DNA from: UBA4417 sp031550085
GTDB taxonomy: Bacteria; Bacteroidota; Bacteroidia; Bacteroidales; UBA4417
Length of the DNA: 64,000 nt
Direction: 5' to 3'
Assembly (NCBI GenBank): GCA_031550085.1
Contig: JAVBOY010000012.1
Coordinates: forward strand, 83,919 to 147,918
Part shown: positions 33,134 to 41,277 of the stretch, in pieces
How positions within the stretch are numbered: position 1 is the first letter of the stretch
Layout of the letters: each line of letters starts with the position of its first letter
Notes under the pieces: generated by a model
Databases searched by the model: none
Told to the model about the DNA's origin: nothing
Seen by the model: only the letters and a program-made list of their open reading frames with translations
Position numbers and translations under genes: made by a program

Positions 33134-33574
33134 TTAGTGATCAATTTTAATAAAGTTAAACTTTAAATCAAAAACAAGTTCCAAATCGTTATCTAGTGTT
33201 ACCTCATAACTATGGCTGTTACGGTCAATTTCCAATATCCTCGGATTTTTAAAGCGCATGACAAGGTACTGTTTGATTTTTTCCGGAACGATGCCGGAAG
33301 GAACTTGGGTAAATTTGCAATCAACACTGGTCCAATTACCGCTCCGGTCAAAATCAACGCTGCTTCCATCCGTAAAAATGACTTCGTATGTTTTGACGAA
33401 ATGATCAATTTCCATTTTTGCAAACGAGATGCTTTTATTTGGGAAATGTTTTTTTATAAATTGCTGTGCTGTACTGGGGAGTTCTTTCATTGTAACCGGC
33501 TTGTCTTTATCGGCAGATACCCGAAAGGCCATGCACATAAATGCGGCAAATAGAAGGGAAACAGGACGATTCAT
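33134..33574 (-). CDS. Exported PepSY-like protein, 146 aa
   Basis: ATG 33574 (MNRPVSLLFAAFMCMAFRVS, then A) gives a signal peptide; an earlier in-frame codon was rejected. The body has two PepSY-like units (MKELPSTAQQFIKKHFPNKS, VPEKIKQYLVMRFKNPRILE), each with a following DG or DN-type hairpin (FTDGSSVDFDRSGNW). It forms a two-gene unit with the PepSY lipoprotein downstream and lies just after the histidine kinase on the same strand. A 16-bp palindrome at 33588-33603 precedes it. Confidence 0.82.
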   Translation of the reverse strand: MNRPVSLLFAAFMCMAFRVSADKDKPVTMKELPSTAQQFIKKHFPNKSISFAKMEIDHFVKTYEVIFTDGSSVDFDRSGNWTSVDCKFTQVPSGIVPEKIKQYLVMRFKNPRILEIDRNSHSYEVTLDNDLELVFDLKFNFIKIDH

Positions 33575-33587
33575 AAATAGTCTCAAT

Positions 33588-33603
33588 TTTGTCTCGAGAC
33601 AAA
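33588..33603. promoter_or_regulatory. Perfect 16-bp palindrome TTTGTCTCGAGACAAA
   Basis: A perfect inverted repeat without spacer, between the histidine kinase stop (33638) and the PepSY-like start (33574), ending 13 bp before that ATG. It could be a response-regulator or repressor site, or a short mRNA hairpin near the start codon. Confidence 0.5.
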
Positions 33604-33637
33604 GGTCGGTTCTAAAACTAAAATAAAGTTGAAATTG

Positions 33638-34912
33638 CTAAAAGAAAAGCGTAAAAACATGCATTTCGTTCAGGTAGTCGTACCGAATGTTGATTTGATA
33701 GCGTTTGCAGATGGATTGGCATAAAGTCAAACCAAGTCCGGAGGAACCTCTTTTTTTACTTCGATGATAAAAATGGTTGAACATTGAGGAAGTATCCAAC
33801 GGTTCGCTTTCTTCTCCTGTGTTTGAGATTGAAATATATTGCGGCATCACTTGGATGCCAATTTTTCCTTTGTCGCGATTGTGGAGAAACGCGTTTTTAA
33901 TCAAGTTCCCGAACAGTACTCTGGCCAGCGTTTCGTTCATATCGATAGTTCGGACGGCACTTTCGGTTACCGTTACCTTGATTTTTTTATTGGCATACAT
34001 TTCCGAATAATCTGCAATCATTTTTTTTATTAACTCGTTCAATACGATTTCCGTTTTATCGGGAAATTGGTTGTTTTCGATTTTTGTGAGCAACAACAGC
34101 AGTTTATTCAACTTTATAAGATGTTGGATGCTTTGCTTGGTCTTGATAATTTCACTTAACTGGTTTTCGCTTAAAAAAGTATCTTCCGAAAGCATTTCCA
34201 ACCGATTGAGACAGACAGCCAAAGGTGTTTGAATTTCGTGCGAAGCATGGCCGATGAATAATTTTTGTTGTTCATACATTTTAACGCTACGGCGGATACT
34301 TCGAATCGCGGCTTCATTCAGTTTTTGGAATTCGGGGATATTGGTTCGAATATCGGGTTCTGTGCGTGTTTTTTCAACACGGAACTCTTCCAGCCAGTGT
34401 AAAAAGTTGTACAATGGCTTAAAACTGTGCTTTAATATCCAGAAATTGATACAGACAATGGCAATCAACAATGCCACATAAAGGAAAACAATCCATTGAA
34501 GGATGGTTCTCTGTAAATCGGCTTTTTCGATGGTAGGAACAGATACTGCCAATTCATAATAGTTGTTTAACGAATCGCGGAAAATAGTTTTTAAAATACG
34601 GGCAGGCTCGGTTTCTCTTTTGTTTTTGATGTAGATCATTTCGTCGGAATAGCGGAGTGTCGGCGTTTGGGCGACATAATCGGGCGTTACTTCGTGGATA
34701 TAGTAACTATTGTTGGTTCCACTATTCTGAGCAGGAAGACTTTCTCCGGCTAACGAGCTGGTAATAATATTTTCGGAATAATCTTCGAGGAAATCATCGG
34801 TTTCATCGTTGATTTCATCTATGATTAAAAAATAAAACAACGATGACCATGTTGCTACCAGTACAAGCAATGCCAACGAAGTTTGCCAGGTAATCCGGTA
34901 GGATAATTTCAT
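33638..34912 (-). CDS. Sensor histidine kinase, 424 aa
   Basis: TM1 is at about 12-32 and TM2 at about 138-160. They enclose a periplasmic sensor of about 105 residues. A short HAMP-less linker leads to HisKA with His225 in IGHASHEIQTPLAV. The ATPase domain has the N box NLIKNAFLHN and G boxes SISNTGEE and GSSGLGLTLCQSIC. It starts 4 bp inside the end of its response regulator gene (overlap 34909-34912). The signal is unknown; the two PepSY-like genes directly downstream may report or modulate it. Confidence 0.93.
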   Translation of the reverse strand: MKLSYRITWQTSLALLVLVATWSSLFYFLIIDEINDETDDFLEDYSENIITSSLAGESLPAQNSGTNNSYYIHEVTPDYVAQTPTLRYSDEMIYIKNKRETEPARILKTIFRDSLNNYYELAVSVPTIEKADLQRTILQWIVFLYVALLIAIVCINFWILKHSFKPLYNFLHWLEEFRVEKTRTEPDIRTNIPEFQKLNEAAIRSIRRSVKMYEQQKLFIGHASHEIQTPLAVCLNRLEMLSEDTFLSENQLSEIIKTKQSIQHLIKLNKLLLLLTKIENNQFPDKTEIVLNELIKKMIADYSEMYANKKIKVTVTESAVRTIDMNETLARVLFGNLIKNAFLHNRDKGKIGIQVMPQYISISNTGEESEPLDTSSMFNHFYHRSKKRGSSGLGLTLCQSICKRYQINIRYDYLNEMHVFTLFF

Positions 34913-35592
34913 GATTTTTTAAGGATCATTTTGTAACCGAATTTGTATACCGCTTTTATTTCAAGGGTTGATTTGGCGTCGTTCAGCTTCTTGCGCAAAT
35001 TTCTCATTTGCACATAAATAAAATCGAAGTTGTCAACCTGATCAATATGATCGCCCCAAACAGCTTCGGCTAAATTATTTTTCTCGATCAGGCGGTTCGG
35101 GCGTGCCATAAAATAATTCAAAATATCGTATTCCTTCCGGTTTAATTCCAATGGTTTTTTATTGACAAATATCTCGTAAGTGTCGGGGAACAACTTCACA
35201 TTGCCCAACTCAACAAATGTTTCGCCTTGATGCAGGTTACGACGGATCAGGCTTTTGATGCGGGCGCTCAGTTCGGCTAAATGGAACGGTTTGGTCAGAT
35301 AATCGTCGGCGCCCAATTCCAGACCGGCCACTTTGTCGTCGACCGAGTCTTTTGCCGAAATAATAATCACGTTTTCTTGTTTCCGTAATTTTTTCAGTTC
35401 TTCCAAGATGGCCAACCCATTACCGTCGGGCAACATAATGTCGAGCAAAATGCATTCGTACTCGTAAAGCGACACTTTCTCCATGGCATCTCCAAAGGTT
35501 TCTACAGCTTCGACGACATAGCGTTCTTTTTTGAGAAAGCTTTGCAGAACCTCCCGCATCGACGGGTCATCTTCTATGATCAAGATTTTCAT
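34909..35592 (-). CDS. OmpR/PhoB-family response regulator, 227 aa
   Basis: The receiver domain has the acidic pocket EDD (residues 7-9), phosphoacceptor Asp51 in CILLDIMLPDGNGL and Lys in DDYLTKPFHLAEL. The winged-helix output domain (about 130-225) carries LNRKEYDILNYFMARPNRLI and VYVQMRNLRKKL-type recognition segments. It heads a two-gene operon with the kinase. The best local candidate for a target site is the palindrome at 33588-33603, which is inference. Confidence 0.95.
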   Translation of the reverse strand: MKILIIEDDPSMREVLQSFLKKERYVVEAVETFGDAMEKVSLYEYECILLDIMLPDGNGLAILEELKKLRKQENVIIISAKDSVDDKVAGLELGADDYLTKPFHLAELSARIKSLIRRNLHQGETFVELGNVKLFPDTYEIFVNKKPLELNRKEYDILNYFMARPNRLIEKNNLAEAVWGDHIDQVDNFDFIYVQMRNLRKKLNDAKSTLEIKAVYKFGYKMILKKS

Positions 35593-35660
35593 TTATCCTT
35601 GTTGTTCAGATTTAAGCAAGTAACGACGAAATTCTAAAAAAAAACTAAAATCTGATTTTG

Positions 35661-36188
35661 TTATTCTTCTTCGATGTTTTTGAAAACTTCCATATGCAGC
35701 AATTGCTGGGCAATAAGCAATCGCGGCCCCCAATGAGTTTTGAAAAGTTTTTTTATTTCGTAAATAGCATTGGTTTGCGCTTTCAGCGTCGGTTTGCTGA
35801 CTAAAAGTGAAAAGTCCTTCAAATCCTGGTACACATCGGCAAACAACTCGGCCAAACTGCCGGTAATGGGTTCTTTTGCACGAGCTTTGTAATCGATAAA
35901 TGTAATTTTATCCAACTTTCCCCATTTCGACCGCAGCATTTGAAACACCTTTTCCCATTCTTCTTCCGTTACAAAACGTTCGTTGCCCTCGTCGTCCGGC
36001 ATTTCCGTTTCGGGGAAAAGAGCGCCTTTGGCATAAAGCACCGGTGAAATGGTATAGAGGAACTCCTGGATTTGTGGCACCTCAAAGTTTTCAGCATTTT
36101 CCAAAAAATGGAAATATTTGCTGGACAGTTTTACGAAATCTAAAACAATTTGGTCGATGGGATCCGGGGCATTATTTTCAGCATTCAT
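35661..36188 (-). CDS. DUF5063-like protein, 175 aa
   Basis: An acidic, all-helical soluble protein with no signal peptide. It begins PDPIDQIVLDFVKLSSKYFH and includes VLYAKGALFPETEMPDDEGN and a conserved-looking KTHWGPRLLIAQQLLHMEVF near the C-terminus. I recall this arrangement for the Bacteroidota DUF5063 family, of unknown function. It lies 81 bp downstream of rplS but behind that gene's terminator. Confidence 0.7.
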   Translation of the reverse strand: MNAENNAPDPIDQIVLDFVKLSSKYFHFLENAENFEVPQIQEFLYTISPVLYAKGALFPETEMPDDEGNERFVTEEEWEKVFQMLRSKWGKLDKITFIDYKARAKEPITGSLAELFADVYQDLKDFSLLVSKPTLKAQTNAIYEIKKLFKTHWGPRLLIAQQLLHMEVFKNIEEE

Positions 36189-36213
36189 TTTACGGGAATT
36201 TAATTTGTAAAAA

Positions 36214-36248
36214 TAAAAAAAGGCTGCCGTTTTTTTTTACGGCAGCCT
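36214..36248 (-). terminator. Rho-independent terminator of rplS
   Basis: AGGCTGCCGT (36221-36230) pairs perfectly with ACGGCAGCCT (36239-36248). A seven-T run follows on the minus strand, 21 bp past the rplS stop. Confidence 0.93.
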
Positions 36249-36269
36249 GAATATTTTTGGTGAGAAAAA

Positions 36270-36626
36270 TTACATGCGTTTTTCTTTGATACGGGCTTTC
36301 TTTCCTTTCAACTCTCTGAGGTAGAAAATGCGTGCCCGGCGAACCGCACCCCGTTTGTTGACTTCAATCTTATCGATAAAAGGCGAGCAAATCGGAATAA
36401 TACGTTCTACACCCACAGTCCCGGACATTTTGCGAATGGTAAAGGTTGCTGTAACACCTTCGCCCGAACGTTGCAGTACCACGCCTTGGAATTGCTGAAC
36501 GCGTTCTTTATCACCTTCTTTAATTTTATAGTGAACGGTGATCGTATCTCCGGCTTTGAAAGAGGGTAATTCGTTTTTGGTAACGAAATTTTCTTCAACG
36601 TACTGTATCAAAGTCTTCTTGCTCAT
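36270..36626 (-). CDS. rplS: 50S ribosomal protein L19
   Basis: 118 aa with the L19 segments FKAGDTITVHYKIKEGDKER and VQQFQGVVLQRSGEGVTATF. The family motif RKMSGTVGVERIIPICSPFI follows, then a basic tail. L19 sits at the subunit interface. It is monocistronic, with a clear promoter at 36673-36702 and a strong terminator. Confidence 0.97.
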   Translation of the reverse strand: MSKKTLIQYVEENFVTKNELPSFKAGDTITVHYKIKEGDKERVQQFQGVVLQRSGEGVTATFTIRKMSGTVGVERIIPICSPFIDKIEVNKRGAVRRARIFYLRELKGKKARIKEKRM

Positions 36627-36672
36627 TACTTTAGGATATTATGCAGATGTTTAATTCGTGAAAAATGGAGTG

Positions 36673-36702
36673 CAAAGGTATGAATTTTTTTTATTTCCCA
36701 AA
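36673..36702 (-). promoter_or_regulatory. Promoter (TTTG / TACCTTTG) of rplS
   Basis: On the minus strand, TTTG (36699-36702) and TACCTTTG (36673-36680) are 18 bp apart. The leader is about 45 nt. Confidence 0.7.
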
Positions 36703-36808
36703 TAGTTACCCGCTATTTTCTTCCTTTTTTCTAAAAAACGTTTGTGATGATCATGATTCGTTACGAGTCTCCCCAATTATGCTCATGCTTCTGTTTTCTT
36801 TTTCATCT

Positions 36809-38191
36809 TTAAAGTAATCGATGCGTCAAGAACATAGCCGCTACCGAAAAATAAATAATCAATCCGGTTACATCCACGAGGGTCGCAACGAAGGGGGCGG
36901 AAGCCGTGGCCGGATCCAGTCCGAAGCGTTTCAGAATAAAAGGAATCATGGAACCGGATAAGGTGCCCCACAGCACGACAAAAACCAGAGAGGTGGTAAT
37001 GCTGATACCGATCCAAACCCAGTAGATGCCGTAATCGTAAATCCCGGTTTTTTGCCAGATAAAAATGCGGATAAATCCGATTATGCCTAATATGGATCCT
37101 AAGAACAAACCCGAAAGGATTTCTTTTTTCATCACGTACCACCAGTTTTTCAGCTTTAGTTCATCCAAAGCCAGCGACCGGATGATCAAACTGGCCGCTT
37201 GTGAACCGGAATTTCCGCCGCTTGAAATAATTAGCGGAACAAATAAGGCCAGCACCACAGCTTTGGATATTTCTCCATCGAAATAACCCATAGCCGAAGC
37301 CGTAAGCATTTCGCTTAAAAACAGGATGATCAGCCAGCCAGCGCGTTTTTTCACCAGTTCGAACAGCGAGGTTTTGGTGTACGATAGATCCAATCCTTCT
37401 GTTCCGCCGAATTTTTGAAAGTCTTCGGTGTTTTCTTCTTCCACCACATCCATCACATCGTCGACCGTTACAATGCCCACCAAGGTTCCGTCGCGGTCGA
37501 TAACCGGTAGTGCCACACGGTCGTGGTCTTGAAACACTTTTCCGGCTATTTCCTGGTCGTCGTAAGCATTTAAGGCAAGAAACCGGTTGTTGCTGATATC
37601 GGAAATGATTTGGTGGGGCGACGCCAGGATGATTTCTTTGATCCGGATGTCGTCGATCAATTTCCATTGATCATCCACAATGTAAATAACATTCAGCGTT
37701 TCCGAATCGCGCCCGAATTGGCGGATGTGCTCCAATGCCTGTTCAACCGTAAAATAGGGTTTAATGGCCACATATTCGGGTGTCATCAAACGTCCGATAC
37801 TTTCTTTGGGGTACGCCAGTAAACGGGTGGCAATTTCCCGCTCTTTGGCCGAAAGCATTTGAACCAACCGCTGGCTCACTTCTTCGGGCAAATCTTCGAA
37901 GAATGCTGTACGGTCATCCGGCTCCAAGTCGTTGAGCAAACTGGTCAACTTGGAACTGTTGGTATCAAGCGCTTCAATAATGACTTCCTGCTGGTCGTGC
38001 GAAAGATGCTGGAAGGTTTCTTTGGCGATGGTATTGGGCAAAAGCCGGAACAAGATGATTTGTTCTGCCTTATCCAGTGAATCGACAAGTGCTGCGATTT
38101 GAATTGCCGAAAGTTTGTTTAGCTCGATTTTGAGTTGTTTCCAAAGCCGGTTTTCAATAAGCTGTTGGAACTGAATTTTGATTTCATCCAT
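36809..38191 (-). CDS. mgtE: MgtE-type magnesium transporter
   Basis: 460 aa with full MgtE architecture. The N-terminal helical superhelix (about 1-130) carries LLNDLEPDDRTAFFEDLPEE. Paired CBS domains (about 135-255) include YIVDDQWKLIDDIRIKEI and DRDGTLVGIVTVDDVMDVVE. The five-helix pore (about 280-460) has PLIISSGGNSGSQAASLIIR and the acidic ATLVDVTGLIIYFSVA near the selectivity site. Cytosolic Mg2+ closes the channel through the CBS/N domains. The gene has an unusual structured leader of about 128 nt with a uORF (38241-38297) and hairpin (38217-38248). Confidence 0.96.
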   Translation of the reverse strand: MDEIKIQFQQLIENRLWKQLKIELNKLSAIQIAALVDSLDKAEQIILFRLLPNTIAKETFQHLSHDQQEVIIEALDTNSSKLTSLLNDLEPDDRTAFFEDLPEEVSQRLVQMLSAKEREIATRLLAYPKESIGRLMTPEYVAIKPYFTVEQALEHIRQFGRDSETLNVIYIVDDQWKLIDDIRIKEIILASPHQIISDISNNRFLALNAYDDQEIAGKVFQDHDRVALPVIDRDGTLVGIVTVDDVMDVVEEENTEDFQKFGGTEGLDLSYTKTSLFELVKKRAGWLIILFLSEMLTASAMGYFDGEISKAVVLALFVPLIISSGGNSGSQAASLIIRSLALDELKLKNWWYVMKKEILSGLFLGSILGIIGFIRIFIWQKTGIYDYGIYWVWIGISITTSLVFVVLWGTLSGSMIPFILKRFGLDPATASAPFVATLVDVTGLIIYFSVAAMFLTHRLL

Positions 38192-38216
38192 TTAATTAGG
38201 CCTCCTTACAAATTAA

Positions 38217-38248
38217 CTCTGCAAAGGGCCTGCCGGACCTTTACAGAG
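38217..38248 (-). promoter_or_regulatory. Strong hairpin in the mgtE leader
   Basis: On the sense strand CTCTGTAAAGGTCC (38248-38235) pairs with GGCCCTTTGCAGAG (38230-38217) around a GGCA loop. There are 13 of 14 pairs, one of them a wobble. No T run follows, so it is not a simple terminator. Its left arm holds the last codons and TAA of the uORF. The right-arm AGGCC could instead pair with GGCCT at 38202-38198, next to a GGAGG sequence before mgtE. Confidence 0.7.
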
Positions 38249-38297
38249 AAGTGGTTATTTCATTTTTCCTGCAACTAGGATAAGGTCCGTCGTCCAT
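38241..38297 (-). CDS. Candidate mgtE leader peptide (18-aa uORF)
   Basis: ATG 38297, TAA 38241-38243; translation MDDGPYPSCRKNEITTSL. It starts about 22 nt after the predicted transcription start and ends inside the left arm of the leader hairpin, 49 nt before the mgtE ATG. The acidic start followed by prolines resembles the MgtL leader of Salmonella mgtA, where acidic and proline residues destabilise ribosomes when Mg2+ is low. Codons 4-6 (GGACCTTAT) can also pair with AAGGTCC of the hairpin. Translation of this uORF has not been shown; the call is inference from position and content. Confidence 0.5.
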   Translation of the reverse strand: MDDGPYPSCRKNEITTSL

Positions 38298-38323
38298 GAT
38301 GGTGATTTTTAGAATTGAGGTCG

Positions 38324-38353
38324 CAAAAGTACTATTTTCAAATAAAAACTAAA
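38324..38353 (-). promoter_or_regulatory. Promoter of mgtE
   Basis: TACTTTTG (38324-38331 on the minus strand) matches TAnnTTTG. A TTTA (38350-38353), 18 bp upstream, is a one-mismatch -33. The predicted transcript starts near 38319. Confidence 0.55.
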
Positions 38354-38435
38354 CCTGCAAAGAGTGTTTTTTTTGTAAAAAATAGTTGGTGATTAAACCT
38401 TGAATCTGGTTGAATTGTTTGAAACGGTTTTTGCG

Positions 38436-39113
38436 TCATTCCTCCAATAATCCCGGCCGTCGTTGGCGGGTACGTTCCAGCGCTTTTTCGTGTTGCCACA
38501 GGCGGATTTCTTTTTCGTTTCCGGAAAGCAGTACCGGAGGGACTTCCCAGCCGTTGTAAACCGCCGGGCGTGTATAAACCGGAGGCGAGAGCAGGTTGTC
38601 TTGAAACGAATCGGATAAGGCCGACGTTTCATCGTTTAAAACACCCGGTAGTAAACGGATTACCGCATCGGAAACTACCGCCGCTGCCAATTCTCCGCCG
38701 GATAGCACATAATCGCCGATTGAAATTTCGGCAGTCATGTAATGTTCGCGCAAACGCTCGTCGATTCCTTTGTAATGTCCGCAGAGTAGAATCAGATTTC
38801 CTTTGAGCGACAAACGGTTTGCCACGTTTTGATTGAGCAATTCGCCGTCGGGCGTGAGGAAAATGATTTCGTCGTACCTGCGTTCCGAACGCAATTTGTC
38901 GATACAACTTGCAATGGGCTGAATCATCATGACCATGCCGGCACCGCCCCCGAATTGATAATCGTCGACCGAGCGATGTTTGTTTTCGGCATAATCGCGG
39001 ATGTTATGTAAATGAATCTCTGCCAACCCTTTGTTTTGGGCTCTTTTTAAAATGGAATGCTCGAAAACGCCGGCAAACATCTCAGGGAATATGGTTAGAA
39101 TGTCGATACGCAT
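38436..39113 (-). CDS. trmD: tRNA (guanine-37-N1)-methyltransferase
   Basis: 225 aa SPOUT methyltransferase that makes m1G37 to prevent +1 frameshifting. The trefoil-knot SAM site is visible as LLCGHYKGIDERLREHY and ISIGDYVLSGGELAA. The N-terminal MRIDILTIFPEMF and the QFGGGAGMVM loop are conserved. The C-terminal helical domain contains SFQDNLLSPPVYTRP. It is alone rather than in the rpsP-rimM-trmD-rplS operon seen in other phyla. rplS is nearby (36270) but separately transcribed. Confidence 0.97.
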   Translation of the reverse strand: MRIDILTIFPEMFAGVFEHSILKRAQNKGLAEIHLHNIRDYAENKHRSVDDYQFGGGAGMVMMIQPIASCIDKLRSERRYDEIIFLTPDGELLNQNVANRLSLKGNLILLCGHYKGIDERLREHYMTAEISIGDYVLSGGELAAAVVSDAVIRLLPGVLNDETSALSDSFQDNLLSPPVYTRPAVYNGWEVPPVLLSGNEKEIRLWQHEKALERTRQRRPGLLEE

Positions 39114-39129
39114 ACAAAATTGTTTGCAG

Positions 39130-39137
39130 CAAAATTA
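39130..39137 (-). promoter_or_regulatory. -7 box TAATTTTG for trmD
   Basis: Minus-strand TAnnTTTG match 16 bp before the trmD ATG, giving a very short leader of about 10-12 nt. Confidence 0.55.
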
Positions 39138-39183
39138 GGAAGAAACCGGGAAAGTTATTTTTTCGAAGAAAACTTCATTTCGC

Positions 39184-39212
39184 TTTGCATTTTGCAAAAA
39201 ACTTTACCTTTG
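39184..39212 (+). promoter_or_regulatory. Promoter (TTTG / TACCTTTG) of the MFS gene
   Basis: TTTG at 39184-39187 and TACCTTTG at 39205-39212 are spaced 17 bp apart. The leader to ATG 39275 is about 58 nt. Confidence 0.6.
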
Positions 39213-39274
39213 GCTTATTCAAAGCCTATTTTAGTTGATTTATTTTATTGAATAGTAATAAAATCCAAATTTTT

Positions 39275-40528
39275 ATGAATATCAAGTTTCGCCTGACAGT
39301 CATGAATTTCTTCCAATTTTTTATTTGGGGGGCCTGGTTAATCACCATCGGAGGTTTTTGGTTTCAAACCAAGCAGTGGTCGGGAACCGAATTCGGGGCT
39401 ATTTTTTCAACCATGGGGATCGCATCCTTGTTTATGCCCGCCTTGATGGGCATTGTGGCCGACCGTTGGATTAATGCCGAAAAATTGTTGGGGATGCTTC
39501 ATATTCTGGGAGCTGTGTTCTTGTTTTTGCTTCCGCAAATGCAAACGCCCACCGAAATGTTTTGGCTGATGCTGGTCAACATGATGTGTTATATGCCGAC
39601 CATTGCTTTGGCGAATTCGGTTTCGTATTCCGTGATGACCAAAGCCAATATGGATGTGGTGAAAAGCTTTCCGCCCATTCGCGTTTTCGGAACCATTGGA
39701 TTTATTGTTGCCATGTGGACGGTCAGTTTATTGAGAATTGAAACATCGGCAGCTCAATTTTATGTGGCATCAGGGGCTTCGTTGTTTTTGGGACTTTATG
39801 CGTTTACGCTCCCCAAATGTGATATTAATAAAAATGCTGAAAAGAAATCGTGGGTCGATTCGTTGGGATTGCGTGCTTTTGCGTTGTTCAAAAACACAAA
39901 AATGGCTTTATTTTTTGTCTTTTCCATGTTTTTGGGCGCTGCTTTGCAACTGACCAATGCCTACGGTGATACTTTTTTGCACGATTTTGCCAAGATTGAT
40001 ATTTACAAAGATTTAATCGCTGTAAAATATCCCGCCATCGTAATGTCTATTTCGCAAATGTCGGAAACCTTGTTTATTTTGGCCATTCCGTTTTTCCTGC
40101 GCAAGTTTGGAATCAAAAACGTGATGCTATTCAGCATGCTGGCTTGGGTATTGCGCTTTGGCTTGTTAGGTATCGGAAATCCTGCCGAAGGCCTGATTTG
40201 GATTATCCTTTCGTGTATTATTTACGGCATGGCATTTGATTTTTTCAATATTTCCGGATCGCTGTATATCGAAACACAAACCGACTCGTCGATCCGCGCC
40301 AGCGCTCAAGGCGTGTTTATGATGATGACCAATGGGGTAGGAGCCGTGCTGGGCAGTTGGAGCAGCGGTTTGATGATCGACCACTTTTTTAAAGATGCAA
40401 ACGGAACGTTCCAGTGGCAAGGTATTTGGTTTACTTTCGCTGCGTATGCCTTAGTGGTAGCTATTGCGTTTGCCCTCGTGTTTAAGCACAAACACAATCC
40501 CGGCGAATTCCGACGAGTTCAACACTGA
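39275..40528 (+). CDS. MFS transporter, nucleoside:H+ symporter (NupG/XapB) type, 417 aa
   Basis: ATG 39275 (MNIKFRLTVMNFFQFFIWGAW) was chosen over an upstream TTG. The protein has twelve hydrophobic helices. FFQFFIWGAWLITIGGFW, GIVADRWINAEKLLG and PPIRVFGTIGFIVAMW match the nucleoside symporter family. It would bring nucleosides into the cell for salvage; the substrate is inferred from family only. A lipoprotein gene follows after 17 bp and is probably co-transcribed. Confidence 0.88.
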   Translation: MNIKFRLTVMNFFQFFIWGAWLITIGGFWFQTKQWSGTEFGAIFSTMGIASLFMPALMGIVADRWINAEKLLGMLHILGAVFLFLLPQMQTPTEMFWLMLVNMMCYMPTIALANSVSYSVMTKANMDVVKSFPPIRVFGTIGFIVAMWTVSLLRIETSAAQFYVASGASLFLGLYAFTLPKCDINKNAEKKSWVDSLGLRAFALFKNTKMALFFVFSMFLGAALQLTNAYGDTFLHDFAKIDIYKDLIAVKYPAIVMSISQMSETLFILAIPFFLRKFGIKNVMLFSMLAWVLRFGLLGIGNPAEGLIWIILSCIIYGMAFDFFNISGSLYIETQTDSSIRASAQGVFMMMTNGVGAVLGSWSSGLMIDHFFKDANGTFQWQGIWFTFAAYALVVAIAFALVFKHKHNPGEFRRVQH

Positions 40529-40545
40529 AAACCATACAAACAACC

Positions 40546-41262
40546 ATGAAAACAACAACAAAACCCGTTCTTTTTTTATTTATTGTTTCGATTACATTCC
40601 TAAGCAGTTGCAGTGTTTACCAACCCCGCATGGTTGATATTCCGTTGATCAACAAGAAAAACGAGGTGCGCGCAGATGTTGCACTTTCTTTTCTGCCACC
40701 GGCGGCCAATGCAACAATTTCGTACGGAGTAACGGATAATATAGCCGTACAAGCATACGGAAATATTCACGATGCTGATAATTACTTTTTTCACGGTGCT
40801 GTGGGTTATTATAAAAACCTGGGAAATAGCACTGTAATGGAAATGTATGGTGGCTTTGGGTATGGATATACGGATGTTTGGACTTTGGATTTTAGATCAA
40901 GCAGCAGTTTTTTCGGCAACCACCAACAATATTTTGTCCAATTCAATTATGGAAAAACCAATTGCAAATTTGCCCATGCCGATTTTGGATTGGCGCTGAA
41001 GACAGGATTTGTACATTCGGAAATGAGCAATGAGAACTATTTTGGCCCCCGTGTAAGATATCAAGAAGGGGATGAATTTCCCATTTTGCGTGATAACCTC
41101 TTTTTTATGGAACCGCAAGGATTTGTTCGTATTGGTGGAGAACATGTGAAATTTTGTGCTAAAATAGGAGTCTGCGGAGCAATTTATAAGTTTACCAACA
41201 CACACTATCGGACATCTTATCATCCGGTTGATTTTGGAATTGGCGTGAATGTTAAGTTTTGA
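40546..41262 (+). CDS. Hypothetical lipoprotein with beta-barrel-like body, 238 aa
   Basis: Signal peptide with lipobox FLSSC (Cys22). The mature protein is beta-rich with alternating aromatic residues (MEMYGGFGYGYTDVWTL, GFVRIGGEHVKFCAKIGVCG) and ends VDFGIGVNVKF. This resembles small outer-membrane-barrel-like lipoproteins common in Bacteroidota. It lies 17 bp after the nucleoside transporter. Function unknown. Confidence 0.75.
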   Translation: MKTTTKPVLFLFIVSITFLSSCSVYQPRMVDIPLINKKNEVRADVALSFLPPAANATISYGVTDNIAVQAYGNIHDADNYFFHGAVGYYKNLGNSTVMEMYGGFGYGYTDVWTLDFRSSSSFFGNHQQYFVQFNYGKTNCKFAHADFGLALKTGFVHSEMSNENYFGPRVRYQEGDEFPILRDNLFFMEPQGFVRIGGEHVKFCAKIGVCGAIYKFTNTHYRTSYHPVDFGIGVNVKF

Positions 41263-41277
41263 ACGAAAAGCTGATTC

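Noticed and set aside
38217..38248. mgtE leader hairpin as a plain Rho-independent terminator, or as an M-box riboswitch
   Set aside because: No T run follows the stem on the sense strand, and the region is too short and lacks the conserved loops I know for the M-box.
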